A stretch of DNA of 50,326 bases from CAMQVM01 sp044433365 (GCA_044433365.1 JAWXTR010000006.1:1-50326), one strand, 5' to 3'; numbered from the stretch's first letter, positions 26,711 through 35,893 are shown. Made by a program: numbers and translations. Notes: generated from the sequence alone by a model not told the origin.

Positions 26711-26736
26711 CAGACGTAGCAGGGCTACGTCTCTAC
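26711..26736. repeat. REP-like palindrome (ACGTAGC flavour)
   Basis: AGACGTAGC-AGG-GCTACGTCT core, followed by CTACTGCTGAG. First of three copies in 200 bp; the same orientation as 26884. Confidence 0.8.
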
Positions 26737-26799
26737 TGCTGAGTCGCCAACACACCGAATCGTTTTCAAACCCCTTTTTTTTAAACATAACTGCGTAGG

Positions 26800-26824
26800 T
26801 AGAGATGTAGCCCTGCTACGTCTG
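26800..26824. repeat. REP-like palindrome, inverted copy
   Basis: AGATGTAGC-CCT-GCTACGTCT core, inverted relative to its neighbours, preceded by ACATAACTGCGTAGG. Confidence 0.78.
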
Positions 26825-26883
26825 AAAACAACACACCAAATTGTTTTAAACCCTTTTTTTTAAAAACATAACGATTTGTGTTA

Positions 26884-26909
26884 CAGACGTAGCAGGGCTA
26901 CGTCTCTAC
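26884..26909. repeat. REP-like palindrome (ACGTAGC flavour)
   Basis: AGACGTAGC-AGG-GCTACGTCT core followed by CTACCGCTGAG, nearly the same as 26711. Confidence 0.8.
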
Positions 26910-26993
26910 CGCTGAGCTATAAATTTTAATTAATGACAACATATTTTGAGAATGAGCCCTAATTTTTAAAGAGGAGTTCTAAATATAAATTAC

Positions 26994-27024
26994 AAAAAAG
27001 GTGGTTCCTAAAAAGAAACCACCT
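26994..27024 (-). terminator. Intrinsic terminator of nifJ
   Basis: Minus strand: AGGTGGTTTC / GGAACCACCT stem followed by six Ts. Located about 40 bp past the nifJ stop. Confidence 0.85.
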
Positions 27025-27061
27025 AAAATTATGCATTATGAATTATGTATTATGAATTAAA

Positions 27062-30000
27062 TTACTCACCATAAGCCATAGCAGCAAAACGACGGTAAGT
27101 GTTGTATCTCCATTTAGCGTTCACCTCAGAAGCTGCGAATAGCTCGCTTGCCTCAGCTGGGAATGCTTTTTTAAGAGATGTGTAACGTACTTCGTTTAAG
27201 ATAAAGCTTTGGAATTTAGTCCAATCTGGATCTTTAGAATCAAGAGAGAATGGGTTTTTACCCTCTTCTATTAGAGATGGATTATATCTCCATAGGTGCC
27301 AGTAACCACACTCAACAGCTTTTTTCTCAGTGATTTGAGATTGTCCCATACCACCCTTAATACCGTGATTGATACATGGAGCGTAAGCAATAATTAGAGA
27401 TGGACCATCGAATGCCTCAGCCTCTTTAATTACTTGTAGATATTGGTTATGGTTTGCACCCATTGCCACTTGAGCAACGTAAGCGTAGCCATAAGTCATA
27501 GCCATTGCGCCAAGGTCTTTTTTACGTACTCTTTTACCAGAAGCAGCAAATTTAGCAACTGCACCGATAGGAGTAGATTTTGAAGATTGACCACCAGTAT
27601 TTGAGTAAACCTCTGTATCCATTACAAGGATATTAACGTTTTGACCAGAAGCGATAACGTGGTCAAGACCACCATATCCGATATCGTAAGCCCAACCGTC
27701 ACCACCAAAAATCCATTGAGAGCGACGAGCTAAGAAACCTTTAAGCTCAACGATTTGTTTGCAAGCATCGCAAGAACATTTTTCTGCAAGAGCAAGAAGC
27801 GCAGCAGAAGCAGTTTTGTTAGCAGCAAGCTCATTGCGAGTATCAATCCAAGCTTGCATTGCAGCTTTAGTTTCGTCAGAGCAAGTAGGACATGAAGCAA
27901 TAGCTGTAGTCATAACATCTTCAAGACGATCACGCATACTTTCAACACCGAATTTCATACCAAGACCAAACTCAGCATTATCTTCGAATAGTGAGTTAGC
28001 CCAAGCTGGACCTTCACCGTTAGAGTTTGTACAGTAAGGAGTTGAAGGAGCACTACCACCATAGATTGAAGAACAACCTGTAGCATTAGCAATCATCATG
28101 CTGTCGCCAAATAGTTGAGTGATAGCTTTGATATATGGAGTTTCACCACAACCAGCACACGCACCAGAGAACTCAAATAGAGGTTGTGCAAATTGGCTGT
28201 TTTTGACATTTTTGTTTTTCTCAACAACTGTATCTTTATAGCCAACTGTCTCGTGCATATAAGTCCAACGAGCAGCCTCATTATTGTCTAATTGAGATTC
28301 AAGAGGTTTCATTACAAGAGCTTTCTCTTTAGCTGGACAGATGTTAGCACAGTTACCACAACCTGTACAGTCGTAAGGGCTAACTTGCATTTTGAATTTG
28401 TACTCTTTAATTGGACCTTTACCATCTACAGCAACTGTACCCTCTGGAGCGTTAGCAACCTCCTCTTCTGTTAGAAGGAAAGGACGAATTGCAGCGTGAG
28501 GACAAACATAAGCACATTGGTTACATTGAATACAGTTATCACCAATCCACTCAGGAACAAATGCAGCGATACCACGTTTTTCAAATTTTGAAGTACCTGC
28601 ATCCCAAGTACCATCTTCTCTACCGTTGAAGTCAGCAACTGTTAGGTTGTCGCCCTCAAGAGAGTTGATAGGATTAACGATTTTTGCGATAAAATCTGGA
28701 AGAGTTGCGTCAACCTCTTTAGCAGGAACCTCGATAGAAGCCCACTCAGATGGAATCTCAACTTTCTCAACATCACTACCACGCTCAACAGCAGCATAGT
28801 TTTTGTTTACAATATCTTCACCTTTAGCACCATACGATTTGTAGATAGCTTTTTTCATCTCTTCAACAGCTTGAGTGTAAGGAATTACCTCAGCAACTTT
28901 GAAGAACGCACTTTGCATAATAGTGTTTGTGCGGCTACCAAGACCTAACTCTGTAGCGATTTTTGTAGCGTTGATAATGTAGAAGTTGATGTTGTGCTCA
29001 GCCATATATTTCTTCATATCAGCAGGTAGGTGTGATTTTGTAGTCTCAGCATCCCAGTTACTGTTAAGAAGGAAAGTGCCACCATCACGTAGACCTTTAA
29101 GAAGATCGTATTTACCTAGGTATGATGGAACGTGACAAGCAACAAAATTTGGAGTTGTTACAAGATATGGAGAACGGATTGGATGATCACCAAAACGAAG
29201 GTGAGATGATGTATAACCACCCGATTTTTTAGAGTCGTAAGAGAAATATGCTTGGCAATATTTGTCGGTTGCACCACCAATGATTTTGATAGAATTTTTG
29301 TTTGCACCTACAGTACCATCAGCACCAAGACCAATAAAACGAGCCTCAAAAAGACCTTCGTGGTCAAGGTTAAGCTCAGCACCCATAGGAAGCGATTTGA
29401 AAGTAACATCATCTACGATACCAACAGTAAATTGGTTTTTAGGCTCGTTTTGAGCTAAGTTTTCGTAAACCGATACCATCATAGCAGGAGTAGTATCTTT
29501 TGAAGAAAGACCATAACGACCACCGATAATAAGTGGAGCATTTTCTTTGCCGTAGAATGCCTCTTTTATATCTAAGTAAAGTGGCTCACCATTAGCACCC
29601 GGCTCTTTTGTACGGTCAAGTACGCAGATTCTTTTAACAGTAGATGGAACTACAGCCATCATGTGTTTTACAGAGAATGGACGGTAAAGGTGTACAGATA
29701 CTAAACCAACTTTTGCACCTTTAGCGTTTAGGTAGTCGATAGTTTCGATGATAGTTTCTGTGATAGAACCCATTGCAACGATAATATTGTCGGCATCCTC
29801 AGCACCATAGTATGTAAATGGAGCATATTTACGACCAGTGATAGCCGAAATTTCGTCCATATACTCAGCAATCATATCAGGAATTGCATCATAGAATTTA
29901 TTAGCAGCTTCACGAGTTTGGAAGTAAATATCAGGATTTTGAGCAGTACCACGAGTTACAGGAGAGGCAGGGTTAAGCGCATTTTTGCGGAAAGTCGCTA

Positions 30001-30604
30001 ACGCCTCACTATCTACTAAGTGAGCTAAATCTTCAGTCTCTAACATCTCGATTTTTTGAATCTCGTGTGAAGTACGGAAACCATCGAAGATGTTCATAAA
30101 TGGTACACGTGATTTGATAGATGTAAGATGTGATACAGCAGAAAGGTCCATAACTTGCTGAACACTACCAGCCATAAGCATAGCAAAACCTGTTTGACGA
30201 GTAGACATAACATCTGAGTGGTCGCCAAAGATTGATAGAGCTTGTGCAGCAAGAGCACGAGCAGATACGTGGAAAACGCATGGAAGAAGCTCACCTGCAA
30301 TTTTATACATGTTAGGAATCATAAGAAGTAGACCCTGTGATGCAGTAAATGTAGATGTAAGGGCACCTGTTTGTAGAGAACCGTGTACGGCACCAGCTGC
30401 ACCAGCTTCAGATTGCATTTCGACAACTTTTACAGTCTGTCCAAACATGTTTTTTTGACCTTTAGCAGCCCACTCATCTACATATTCGGCCATTGTAGAC
30501 GATGGTGTGATAGGATAGATAGCTGCAACCTCGCTAAACATATAAGCGATATGAGCGGCAGCATAGTTACCATCACAAGTGATAAATTTTTTCTCTTTTG
30601 CCAT
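27062..30604 (-). CDS. nifJ: Pyruvate:ferredoxin (flavodoxin) oxidoreductase
   Basis: 1180 aa, the full-length single-chain homodimeric type. N-terminal half: pyrimidine-binding and gamma-like domains (ITPSSTMAEYVDEWAAKG, QSEAGAAGAVHG, ATPA-like IYPIT). Residues ~680-760 hold two [4Fe-4S] motifs, CIQCNQCAYVCPHA and CTGCGNCANICP. The C-terminal TPP domain has CAGCGETPY, GDGWAYDIGYGGLDHV and NTGGQSSKSTP. Oxidises pyruvate to acetyl-CoA and CO2 with reduced ferredoxin, and fits an anaerobic energy metabolism that also uses NfnAB in this window. Confidence 0.97.
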   Translation of the reverse strand: MAKEKKFITCDGNYAAAHIAYMFSEVAAIYPITPSSTMAEYVDEWAAKGQKNMFGQTVKVVEMQSEAGAAGAVHGSLQTGALTSTFTASQGLLLMIPNMYKIAGELLPCVFHVSARALAAQALSIFGDHSDVMSTRQTGFAMLMAGSVQQVMDLSAVSHLTSIKSRVPFMNIFDGFRTSHEIQKIEMLETEDLAHLVDSEALATFRKNALNPASPVTRGTAQNPDIYFQTREAANKFYDAIPDMIAEYMDEISAITGRKYAPFTYYGAEDADNIIVAMGSITETIIETIDYLNAKGAKVGLVSVHLYRPFSVKHMMAVVPSTVKRICVLDRTKEPGANGEPLYLDIKEAFYGKENAPLIIGGRYGLSSKDTTPAMMVSVYENLAQNEPKNQFTVGIVDDVTFKSLPMGAELNLDHEGLFEARFIGLGADGTVGANKNSIKIIGGATDKYCQAYFSYDSKKSGGYTSSHLRFGDHPIRSPYLVTTPNFVACHVPSYLGKYDLLKGLRDGGTFLLNSNWDAETTKSHLPADMKKYMAEHNINFYIINATKIATELGLGSRTNTIMQSAFFKVAEVIPYTQAVEEMKKAIYKSYGAKGEDIVNKNYAAVERGSDVEKVEIPSEWASIEVPAKEVDATLPDFIAKIVNPINSLEGDNLTVADFNGREDGTWDAGTSKFEKRGIAAFVPEWIGDNCIQCNQCAYVCPHAAIRPFLLTEEEVANAPEGTVAVDGKGPIKEYKFKMQVSPYDCTGCGNCANICPAKEKALVMKPLESQLDNNEAARWTYMHETVGYKDTVVEKNKNVKNSQFAQPLFEFSGACAGCGETPYIKAITQLFGDSMMIANATGCSSIYGGSAPSTPYCTNSNGEGPAWANSLFEDNAEFGLGMKFGVESMRDRLEDVMTTAIASCPTCSDETKAAMQAWIDTRNELAANKTASAALLALAEKCSCDACKQIVELKGFLARRSQWIFGGDGWAYDIGYGGLDHVIASGQNVNILVMDTEVYSNTGGQSSKSTPIGAVAKFAASGKRVRKKDLGAMAMTYGYAYVAQVAMGANHNQYLQVIKEAEAFDGPSLIIAYAPCINHGIKGGMGQSQITEKKAVECGYWHLWRYNPSLIEEGKNPFSLDSKDPDWTKFQSFILNEVRYTSLKKAFPAEASELFAASEVNAKWRYNTYRRFAAMAYGE

Positions 30605-30653
30605 TTCTTTAAAATTATATTTGTTAATTATATTTTATTTAAATTTGAAAAGT

Positions 30654-30727
30654 AAGTTTTAAATTCTGAATTTTGAGAGATTTGTTATTTTAAAGCTCAG
30701 AAAATCAAATTTTAGAAGATTCCTTTA
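30654..30727. repeat. GTTTTAAATTCTG element in the nifJ leader
   Basis: Left end AAGTTTTAAATTCTGAATTTTG matches 25276 onward in the rpsA leader almost base for base in its first 30 nt (its core ATTTTGAGAGATTT is shared); the right end TTTTAGAAGATTCCTTTA is an imperfect complement of the left end. Both strong leaders in the window therefore carry the same element. Confidence 0.6.
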
Positions 30728-30754
30728 GTTCCTCTTTTTAAGGCATACCAGCTG

Positions 30755-30762
30755 CAAATGTA
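30755..30762 (-). promoter_or_regulatory. Candidate -7 element for nifJ
   Basis: TACATTTG on the minus strand fits TAnnTTTG; no convincing TTTG lies 19-21 nt upstream. Predicted leader about 145 nt. Confidence 0.4.
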
Positions 30763-30923
30763 CTTATTTTTTTTTAAAATAGGTAGATTTATTATCAAAA
30801 ATAGTACAATTTTTGAATAAACTTAATTTTATGTTTTTAAACACTTTATATGGTTATTTTTAAAATTTATTTTATTATTGAAATAAATAATAGCAAATAT
30901 AGCAAAAAATTTGATAAAATCAG

Positions 30924-30931
30924 TATATTTG
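30924..30931 (+). promoter_or_regulatory. Candidate -7 element for rubrerythrin
   Basis: TATATTTG fits TAnnTTTG, 46 nt upstream of the rbr ATG. The -33 element is not at the usual distance. Confidence 0.45.
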
Positions 30932-30976
30932 TAATAAAAATCAATTAATTCAACAAAAAACTAAAATTATAAGCGC

Positions 30977-31552
30977 ATGAAAAGTATTAAAGGAACACAA
31001 ACAGAGAAAAATTTATTAGCTGCTTTTGCTGGTGAATCACAAGCACGTAACCGCTACACTTACTTTGCATCTGTAGCAAAAAAAGAGGGATATGAGCAAA
31101 TTTCTGCTCTTTTTATCGAAACAGCTGACCAAGAAAAAGAGCACGCAAAGCGTTTTTTTAAATTCTTAGAGGGGGGCGTTGTTGAAATTACAGCCTCATA
31201 TCCTGCTGGCGTTATCGGCACAACTATCGATAATCTTACTGAGTCGGCAGCTGGTGAGTATGAGGAGTGGGCTGAGCTTTATCCTCATTTTGCAGATGTA
31301 GCAGAAAGTGAAGGCTTCCCAGAAGTGGCTCACACATTCCGCATGATTGCTGATGCTGAGGTTGAGCATGAGCGTAGATATAAAATTGTACTTGAAAGAG
31401 TAAAAGAGGGTAAAGTATTTGAGAGAGAAGAGCCTATCCGTTGGCAATGCCGCAACTGTGGTTATGTTACCACTGGAACTTCTGCTCCTGAGGTGTGCCC
31501 ATCTTGTATACATCCTCAAAAATTCTTTGAAGAGTCTAAAGATAATTATTAG
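30977..31552 (+). CDS. rbr: Rubrerythrin
   Basis: 191 aa. N-terminal ferritin-like four-helix domain with diiron ligands (E20 in FAGESQARNRY, E53/H56 in DQEKEHAKRF, and the second ExxH in ADAEVEHERRYK near residue 129). The C-terminal rubredoxin domain has CRNCGY and CPSC for one Fe. Reduces H2O2 in the cytoplasm of anaerobes. The stop TAG is immediately followed by AGGGAACTTCTAAA, an end of the GGGAGTTC repeat family. Confidence 0.96.
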   Translation: MKSIKGTQTEKNLLAAFAGESQARNRYTYFASVAKKEGYEQISALFIETADQEKEHAKRFFKFLEGGVVEITASYPAGVIGTTIDNLTESAAGEYEEWAELYPHFADVAESEGFPEVAHTFRMIADAEVEHERRYKIVLERVKEGKVFEREEPIRWQCRNCGYVTTGTSAPEVCPSCIHPQKFFEESKDNY

Positions 31553-31592
31553 AGGGAACTTCTAAAAAATAGTTCTTATATATTAGTATATG

Positions 31593-31631
31593 AAATACGT
31601 ATAGTCCATTAAGGGTTATACGTATTTTTTT
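31593..31631 (+). terminator. Intrinsic terminator of rbr
   Basis: Stem AAATACGTATA / TATACGTATTT with the T-run continuing to 31631. Confidence 0.75.
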
Positions 31632-31657
31632 AATCCTAATAAATTAAGTGATTTAAA

Positions 31658-31688
31658 TTTGTCTGACAATAAAAAATAATTAACTTTG
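31658..31688 (+). promoter_or_regulatory. Bacteroidetes-type promoter for the sulfatase
   Basis: TTTG at 31658-31661, a 19-nt spacer, TAACTTTG at 31681-31688. The predicted leader to the ATG at 31789 is about 93 nt. Confidence 0.78.
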
Positions 31689-31788
31689 CATTATATTTAT
31701 TACTATTTTATTCGATAAACTTTTGTTTTTCATATAAAAGAATAAAAATAGATTTAATTATCAAAAAAATCCCTAAAATTACTTATAT

Positions 31789-33312
31789 ATGAAAAGTTTA
31801 AACTACTTAATCTTAGCTACAGCAGGTGGAGCAGTTATTGCCACTTCTGGTTGTAGCACCGCTCCAAAGGAGAAAACCCCTATCAACATCTTATGGCTTT
31901 TTGGTGAAGATATTAGCCCTTGGATGCCAGCCTATGGCGACAACACTGTTAAAACTCCAAATCTCGATTTTTTAATTGATAATGGTGTTCTTTTTACTAA
32001 TTGTTATGCTAGTTGTTCGGTAAGTTCACCTACACGCTCTTCGCTTGTTACAGGTATGATGCAAACCACAATTGGTGCTCACAACCATCGTACTGCACGT
32101 ACTGACAAATTAATTTATAATCTACCTGAGGGTATTAAAGTGCTTCCTGAACTTCTTAAAGAGAAAGGTTATCACACCTTTTGTACAGGTAAAGATGATT
32201 TTAACTGGCACTACAATTGGCACGACTACTGGACTGGTACTTATGAGTGGGCTGGTTTTTACGATAAATGTGGTGTAGGTAGTTGGAATGACAGAAAAGA
32301 GGGTCAGCCATTTTTTGGAGAGATTGAGCTTTATGGTGGTAAAAATCATGGAAAAGTCGATAATCCAGTAAATCCTGATGATGTAGAGGTTCCACCATAC
32401 TATCCAGATTGTGAGAATATTCGTAATCAAAGAGCTACTCACTACAATCAAATTCAACTTACAGATATTGAAATTGGTGCAGCGATTGAAGAGATGAAAA
32501 AAGATGGTGTTTATGAAAATACTATTATAGTTTTCCTTTCAGATAATGGCTATCAAATGATGCGTGATAAGCAGTTTTTGTATGATAGTGGTATTAAAAT
32601 GCCGCTCGTTATCTCTTGCCCTGGCAATCCTCAGCTTCTTAAAGATTTGGGTATTGAAATAGGTTCTACTCGTGACGATTTGGTAAGTCTTATGGATTTA
32701 AATGCCACTACTCTATCTCTTGCAGGAGTAGATATTCCTGATTATATGGAGGCAAAAGATGTTTTCGCTGACGATTTCCACCGTGATTATATTGTTGCAG
32801 CTCGTGATAGATGTGACTATACTATCGACCGTATTCGTGCAATACGCACTAAAGAGTTTAAATATATTCGAAACTTTATGACCGACCGTCCGCTTCTTCA
32901 ACCTCAATACCGTGATAAACAAGCTTGGTATAAAGATTTGATTAAGATACATGAGGAGGGTAAAATTAAGTTTAGTGACGATTGGATGAGCGATGTGCGA
33001 CCTGCAGAGGAGCTTTACGATATTGTAAACGACCCACATGAAATTAATAACTTAGCAAAAGATCCTGCTTATACTGCTAGTTTAGCTCAAATGAGAGGTT
33101 ATCTTGAAAGTTGGATTGAAGAGACAGACGATAAAGGTCAATATCCAGAGACTCAAAAAGCCCTTGAAATTGTATATCAACGTTGGGGTGATCGCTGTGT
33201 TAACCCTGAGTATGACGAGGTTAAAAAATATATGAAAGTCGATACTACCGATGTAGATAGGTATCAAATGGAGGTAAAAGCTAAAAAAGCGAAAGAAGCC
33301 GCAAAAAAATAA
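31789..33312 (+). CDS. Serine-type sulfatase lipoprotein (arylsulfatase / heparan N-sulfatase-like)
   Basis: 507 aa. N-terminal signal with lipobox cysteine C22 (ATSGC), so it is probably a lipoprotein. Alkaline-phosphatase-like sulfatase fold: NILWLFGEDISPWMPAYGD holds the metal-binding acids. The sulfatase signature reads S79-S-P-T-R83-SSLVTG, so the formylglycine comes from serine, not cysteine. Other elements: GKDDFNWHYNWHDYW, FLSDNGYQM with metal Asp/Asn, and a basic C-terminal tail (KAKKAKEAAKK). It resembles the N-sulfoglucosamine sulfohydrolase group. It needs an anaerobic maturase (anSME), not present here. There is no SusCD pair or other PUL gene nearby. Confidence 0.88.
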   Translation: MKSLNYLILATAGGAVIATSGCSTAPKEKTPINILWLFGEDISPWMPAYGDNTVKTPNLDFLIDNGVLFTNCYASCSVSSPTRSSLVTGMMQTTIGAHNHRTARTDKLIYNLPEGIKVLPELLKEKGYHTFCTGKDDFNWHYNWHDYWTGTYEWAGFYDKCGVGSWNDRKEGQPFFGEIELYGGKNHGKVDNPVNPDDVEVPPYYPDCENIRNQRATHYNQIQLTDIEIGAAIEEMKKDGVYENTIIVFLSDNGYQMMRDKQFLYDSGIKMPLVISCPGNPQLLKDLGIEIGSTRDDLVSLMDLNATTLSLAGVDIPDYMEAKDVFADDFHRDYIVAARDRCDYTIDRIRAIRTKEFKYIRNFMTDRPLLQPQYRDKQAWYKDLIKIHEEGKIKFSDDWMSDVRPAEELYDIVNDPHEINNLAKDPAYTASLAQMRGYLESWIEETDDKGQYPETQKALEIVYQRWGDRCVNPEYDEVKKYMKVDTTDVDRYQMEVKAKKAKEAAKK

Positions 33313-33370
33313 TTCATAATTCATAATGCATAATTCATAATTATAAATTTCAAATTATGAATTATGCATT
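33311..33370. repeat. AT-rich AATTCAT/ATGAATT array after the sulfatase gene
   Basis: Inverted AATTCATAATTCATAATGC and AATTATGAATTATGC units flank a short A/T spacer; fills the gap between the sulfatase stop and hairpin element copy 3. Confidence 0.8.
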
Positions 33371-33375
33371 ACTAA

Positions 33376-33536
33376 GTAGTGTAAAACAATTATTGCCATA
33401 TTCTTAATAGCACTCTTGGAGCGATATTTTTCACTATTAAATCTCAATATAGAACCACTATATTTTCGATTCAATAGCAAAAAATCTCATCTCCAATAGC
33501 ACTATTAAAAATACACCAATAATTATTTTACCCTAC
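33376..33536 (+). repeat. 161-bp hairpin element, copy 3
   Basis: Complete copy from GTAGTGTAAAAC to TTTTACCCTAC. The left 77 nt and right 79 nt are imperfect complements around an AACCA loop. Flanked by TAA/TTA. Located between the convergent sulfatase and nfnB genes. Confidence 0.95.
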
Positions 33537-33554
33537 TTAATTATGAATTATGAA

Positions 33555-34937
33555 TTACAAATTGCGAAGGTATTCATCAATAGCCTTAGCAGCCTTACGA
33601 CCAGCACCCATAGCTAAAATTACTGTAGCAGCACCTGTAACAGTGTCACCACCAGCAAAAATTCCTTTACGAGAAGTTGCACCCATCTCGTCTGCTACAA
33701 TACAACCCCAACGGTTTGTATCTAATCCAGCTGTTGTTGATGCAATTAGTGGATTTGGTGATGTACCAAGTGCCATAATCACAACGTCACACTCAATATC
33801 AAACTCCGAACCCTCAACTTTTACTGGCGAACGACGACCAGAGCTATCAGGCTCGCCAAGCTCCATTTTTACGCAACGGATAGCCTTAACCCAACCATCT
33901 TCACCGATTATTTCGATAGGATTTGTAAGCATTTCGAAGTTGATTTGCTCCTGTTTAGCGTGATGTACCTCCTCTTTACGTGCAGGAAGCTCTGTTTCAG
34001 AGCGACGATATACAATAGATGACTCTGCACCAAGACGTTTAGCGGTACGAACAGCATCCATAGCAACATTACCACCACCAACTACAACTACTTTATGACC
34101 GGGATATATTGGAGTATCGTAACTATCATCATAGGCGTGCATAAGGTTTGCACGAGTTAAAAATTCGTTTGCAGAAACCACTCCATTAAGGTTCTCACCA
34201 GCAATATTCATAAATTTTGGAAGTCCAGCACCACTACCCACAAAGATAGCCTCATAACCCTCATCGTCCATTAGCGAGTCGATGGTAACTGTACGACCTA
34301 CAACCACATCACATTCAATCTCTACACCAAGTTTTTGAAGATTTGCAATCTCAGCAGCCACAACTCTATCTTTAGGTAGACGAAACTCTGGAATACCATA
34401 TTGAAGCACTCCACCAGGTTTATGAAGAGCCTCAAAAATCTTCACCTCATAACCCAATTTTGCAAGGTCGCTAGCACATGCCAAACCAGCAGGACCACTA
34501 CCTACAACAGCCACTTTTTTGCCATTAGACTCAGCTTTTTGAGCTGTTTCAATGCCATTTTCACGAGCATAGTCGCCTACGAAACGCTCCAAAAAACCAA
34601 TTGCAACACTCTCACCCTTAACGCCTAATACACATGAACCCTCACATTGCACCTCTTGTGGACAGACACGACCACAAACCGATGGAAGTGAAGAGTCTTT
34701 AGCTATAATTGTTGCAGCTGAGGCAATATCACCATCTTTTAAAGCTGTAATAAACTCAGGAATATTAAGCGAAACTGGGCAACTTGCAACGCAACGAGGT
34801 TTTTTACAACCTAAACATCTTGCCGCTTCACGTTTTGCATCCTCTAAGGTAAATCCTAGGGATACCTCTTCAAAATTAGCTGCTCTTACAATTGGGTCTT
34901 GCTCCGCAGCCTTTGTTCTATTATATTTTTCTGCCAT
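33555..34937 (-). CDS. gltA: NfnB / glutamate synthase small-subunit-like flavoprotein
   Basis: 460 aa. N-terminal Fe-S domain with CLGCKKPRCVASCPVSLNIPEF and CGRVCPQEVQCEGSCV. FAD-binding VVGSGPAGLACASDLAKLGYEV and NAD(P)-binding VVVGGGNVAMDAVRTAKRLGA follow. It is the sole glutamate-synthase-small-like chain; with the 289-aa neighbour it most probably forms NfnAB, the bifurcating NADH-dependent ferredoxin:NADP+ oxidoreductase, rather than GltD, as no large GltB gene is present. Labelled gltA/sudA in many annotations. Confidence 0.9.
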   Translation of the reverse strand: MAEKYNRTKAAEQDPIVRAANFEEVSLGFTLEDAKREAARCLGCKKPRCVASCPVSLNIPEFITALKDGDIASAATIIAKDSSLPSVCGRVCPQEVQCEGSCVLGVKGESVAIGFLERFVGDYARENGIETAQKAESNGKKVAVVGSGPAGLACASDLAKLGYEVKIFEALHKPGGVLQYGIPEFRLPKDRVVAAEIANLQKLGVEIECDVVVGRTVTIDSLMDDEGYEAIFVGSGAGLPKFMNIAGENLNGVVSANEFLTRANLMHAYDDSYDTPIYPGHKVVVVGGGNVAMDAVRTAKRLGAESSIVYRRSETELPARKEEVHHAKQEQINFEMLTNPIEIIGEDGWVKAIRCVKMELGEPDSSGRRSPVKVEGSEFDIECDVVIMALGTSPNPLIASTTAGLDTNRWGCIVADEMGATSRKGIFAGGDTVTGAATVILAMGAGRKAAKAIDEYLRNL

Positions 34938-34960
34938 CTTTTTTTTTAATTTATAATTTA

Positions 34961-35008
34961 TAATTCATAATGCATAATTATTTTCTTCTAATTATGCATT
35001 ATGAATTA
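34961..35008. repeat. Perfect 20-bp AT-rich inverted repeat between nfn genes
   Basis: Arms 34961-34980 and 34989-35008 (start TAATTCATAATGC) are exact reverse complements around TTTTCTTC. It lies between the nfnA stop and the nfnB start in the same transcript direction. Confidence 0.9.
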
Positions 35009-35023
35009 TGAATTATACATTAT

Positions 35024-35893
35024 TTAAAATCCTATTCTACATTTATGATTCTCTTGCGCTGCTTTTAGTTTGCGACTTTCTATGGTTTTGTATTGAGCTT
35101 GACGACGCATAGCCTCGTCAAAATCAACCTGATGAGCATCAAATTCTGGGCCATCAACACAAGTGAAGTAGGTTTTACCACCAACAGATACTCTACAAGC
35201 ACCACACATACCTGTACCATCAACCATTAAAGAGTTGAGACTTACAATAGTTTTAATACCATATTTTAAGGTTGTAAGCGATACAAATTTCATCATAATC
35301 ATAGGTCCAATAGCCACTACAACATCATATTTTTTGCCTTGATTGTCGATTAAATCACAAAGAAGCGAGGTAACTAAGCCTTTGTAACCTTTTGAACCAT
35401 CGTCGGTTGCAATATATAAATTTTCGCAAACAGCCTGCATCTCTTCTTCAAAAATCAGAAGATTTTCGTTTTTTGCACCAATTATTACATCACAATCAAC
35501 ACCCTGCTCTTTCATCCATTTCACTTGAGGATAGATAGGAGCAGTACCAAGACCACCAGCAATAAACATCACTTTTTTGTTGCGTAACTCTTCGATATTT
35601 TCATAAACAAATTCTGAAGGATTACCAAGAGGGCCAACAAAGTTTTCAAAAGCTTCGCCCTCCTCTAAATCACAAATTTTTTGAGAAGAAGCACCTACAA
35701 TTTGAGTTACAATTGTCACTAAACCCTTTTCACGGTCGTAGTCACACACTGTTAAAGGCACTCTTTCGCCTTTTTCATCCACTTTTACTATTACAAACTG
35801 CCCTGGAAGAGCCGTTTTTGCAACACGTGGAGCCTTTACATCCATTAAATAGATGTTTTCAGCTAACTTTCTTTTTTTCGTAATTATAAACAT
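35024..35893 (-). CDS. NfnA / dihydroorotate dehydrogenase electron-transfer-like subunit
   Basis: 289 aa from the ATG at 35893 (MFIITKKRKLAENIYLMDVKAP); an ATG at 35935 would overlap the DUF1573 gene and add an atypical lysine-rich stretch. FAD domain (PGQFVIVKVDEKGERVPLTV), NAD-binding (GGLGTAPIYPQVKWMKEQG) and a C-terminal [2Fe-2S] domain (MCGACRVSVGG..FTCVDGPEF). With the 460-aa partner it fits NfnAB, which couples ferredoxin and NADH to NADP+ reduction and complements the PFOR of this window. Confidence 0.9.
   Translation of the reverse strand: MFIITKKRKLAENIYLMDVKAPRVAKTALPGQFVIVKVDEKGERVPLTVCDYDREKGLVTIVTQIVGASSQKICDLEEGEAFENFVGPLGNPSEFVYENIEELRNKKVMFIAGGLGTAPIYPQVKWMKEQGVDCDVIIGAKNENLLIFEEEMQAVCENLYIATDDGSKGYKGLVTSLLCDLIDNQGKKYDVVVAIGPMIMMKFVSLTTLKYGIKTIVSLNSLMVDGTGMCGACRVSVGGKTYFTCVDGPEFDAHQVDFDEAMRRQAQYKTIESRKLKAAQENHKCRIGF

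Larger units (their letters stand above)
26224..27061. other. Repeat-rich intergenic region
   Basis: 838 bp without an intact gene: a 161-bp hairpin element, a transposase C-terminal relic, three REP-like palindromes spaced by CACACCRAATYGTTTT-type sequence, a short AT-rich array, and the nifJ terminator. This is the densest accumulation of mobile-type debris in the window. Confidence 0.8.
30605..30976. other. Divergent nifJ / rbr control region
   Basis: 372-bp gap. It holds a GGGAGTTC-family repeat in the nifJ leader (30654-30727) and candidate -7 elements for both genes. No small ORF is convincing. Confidence 0.6.
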
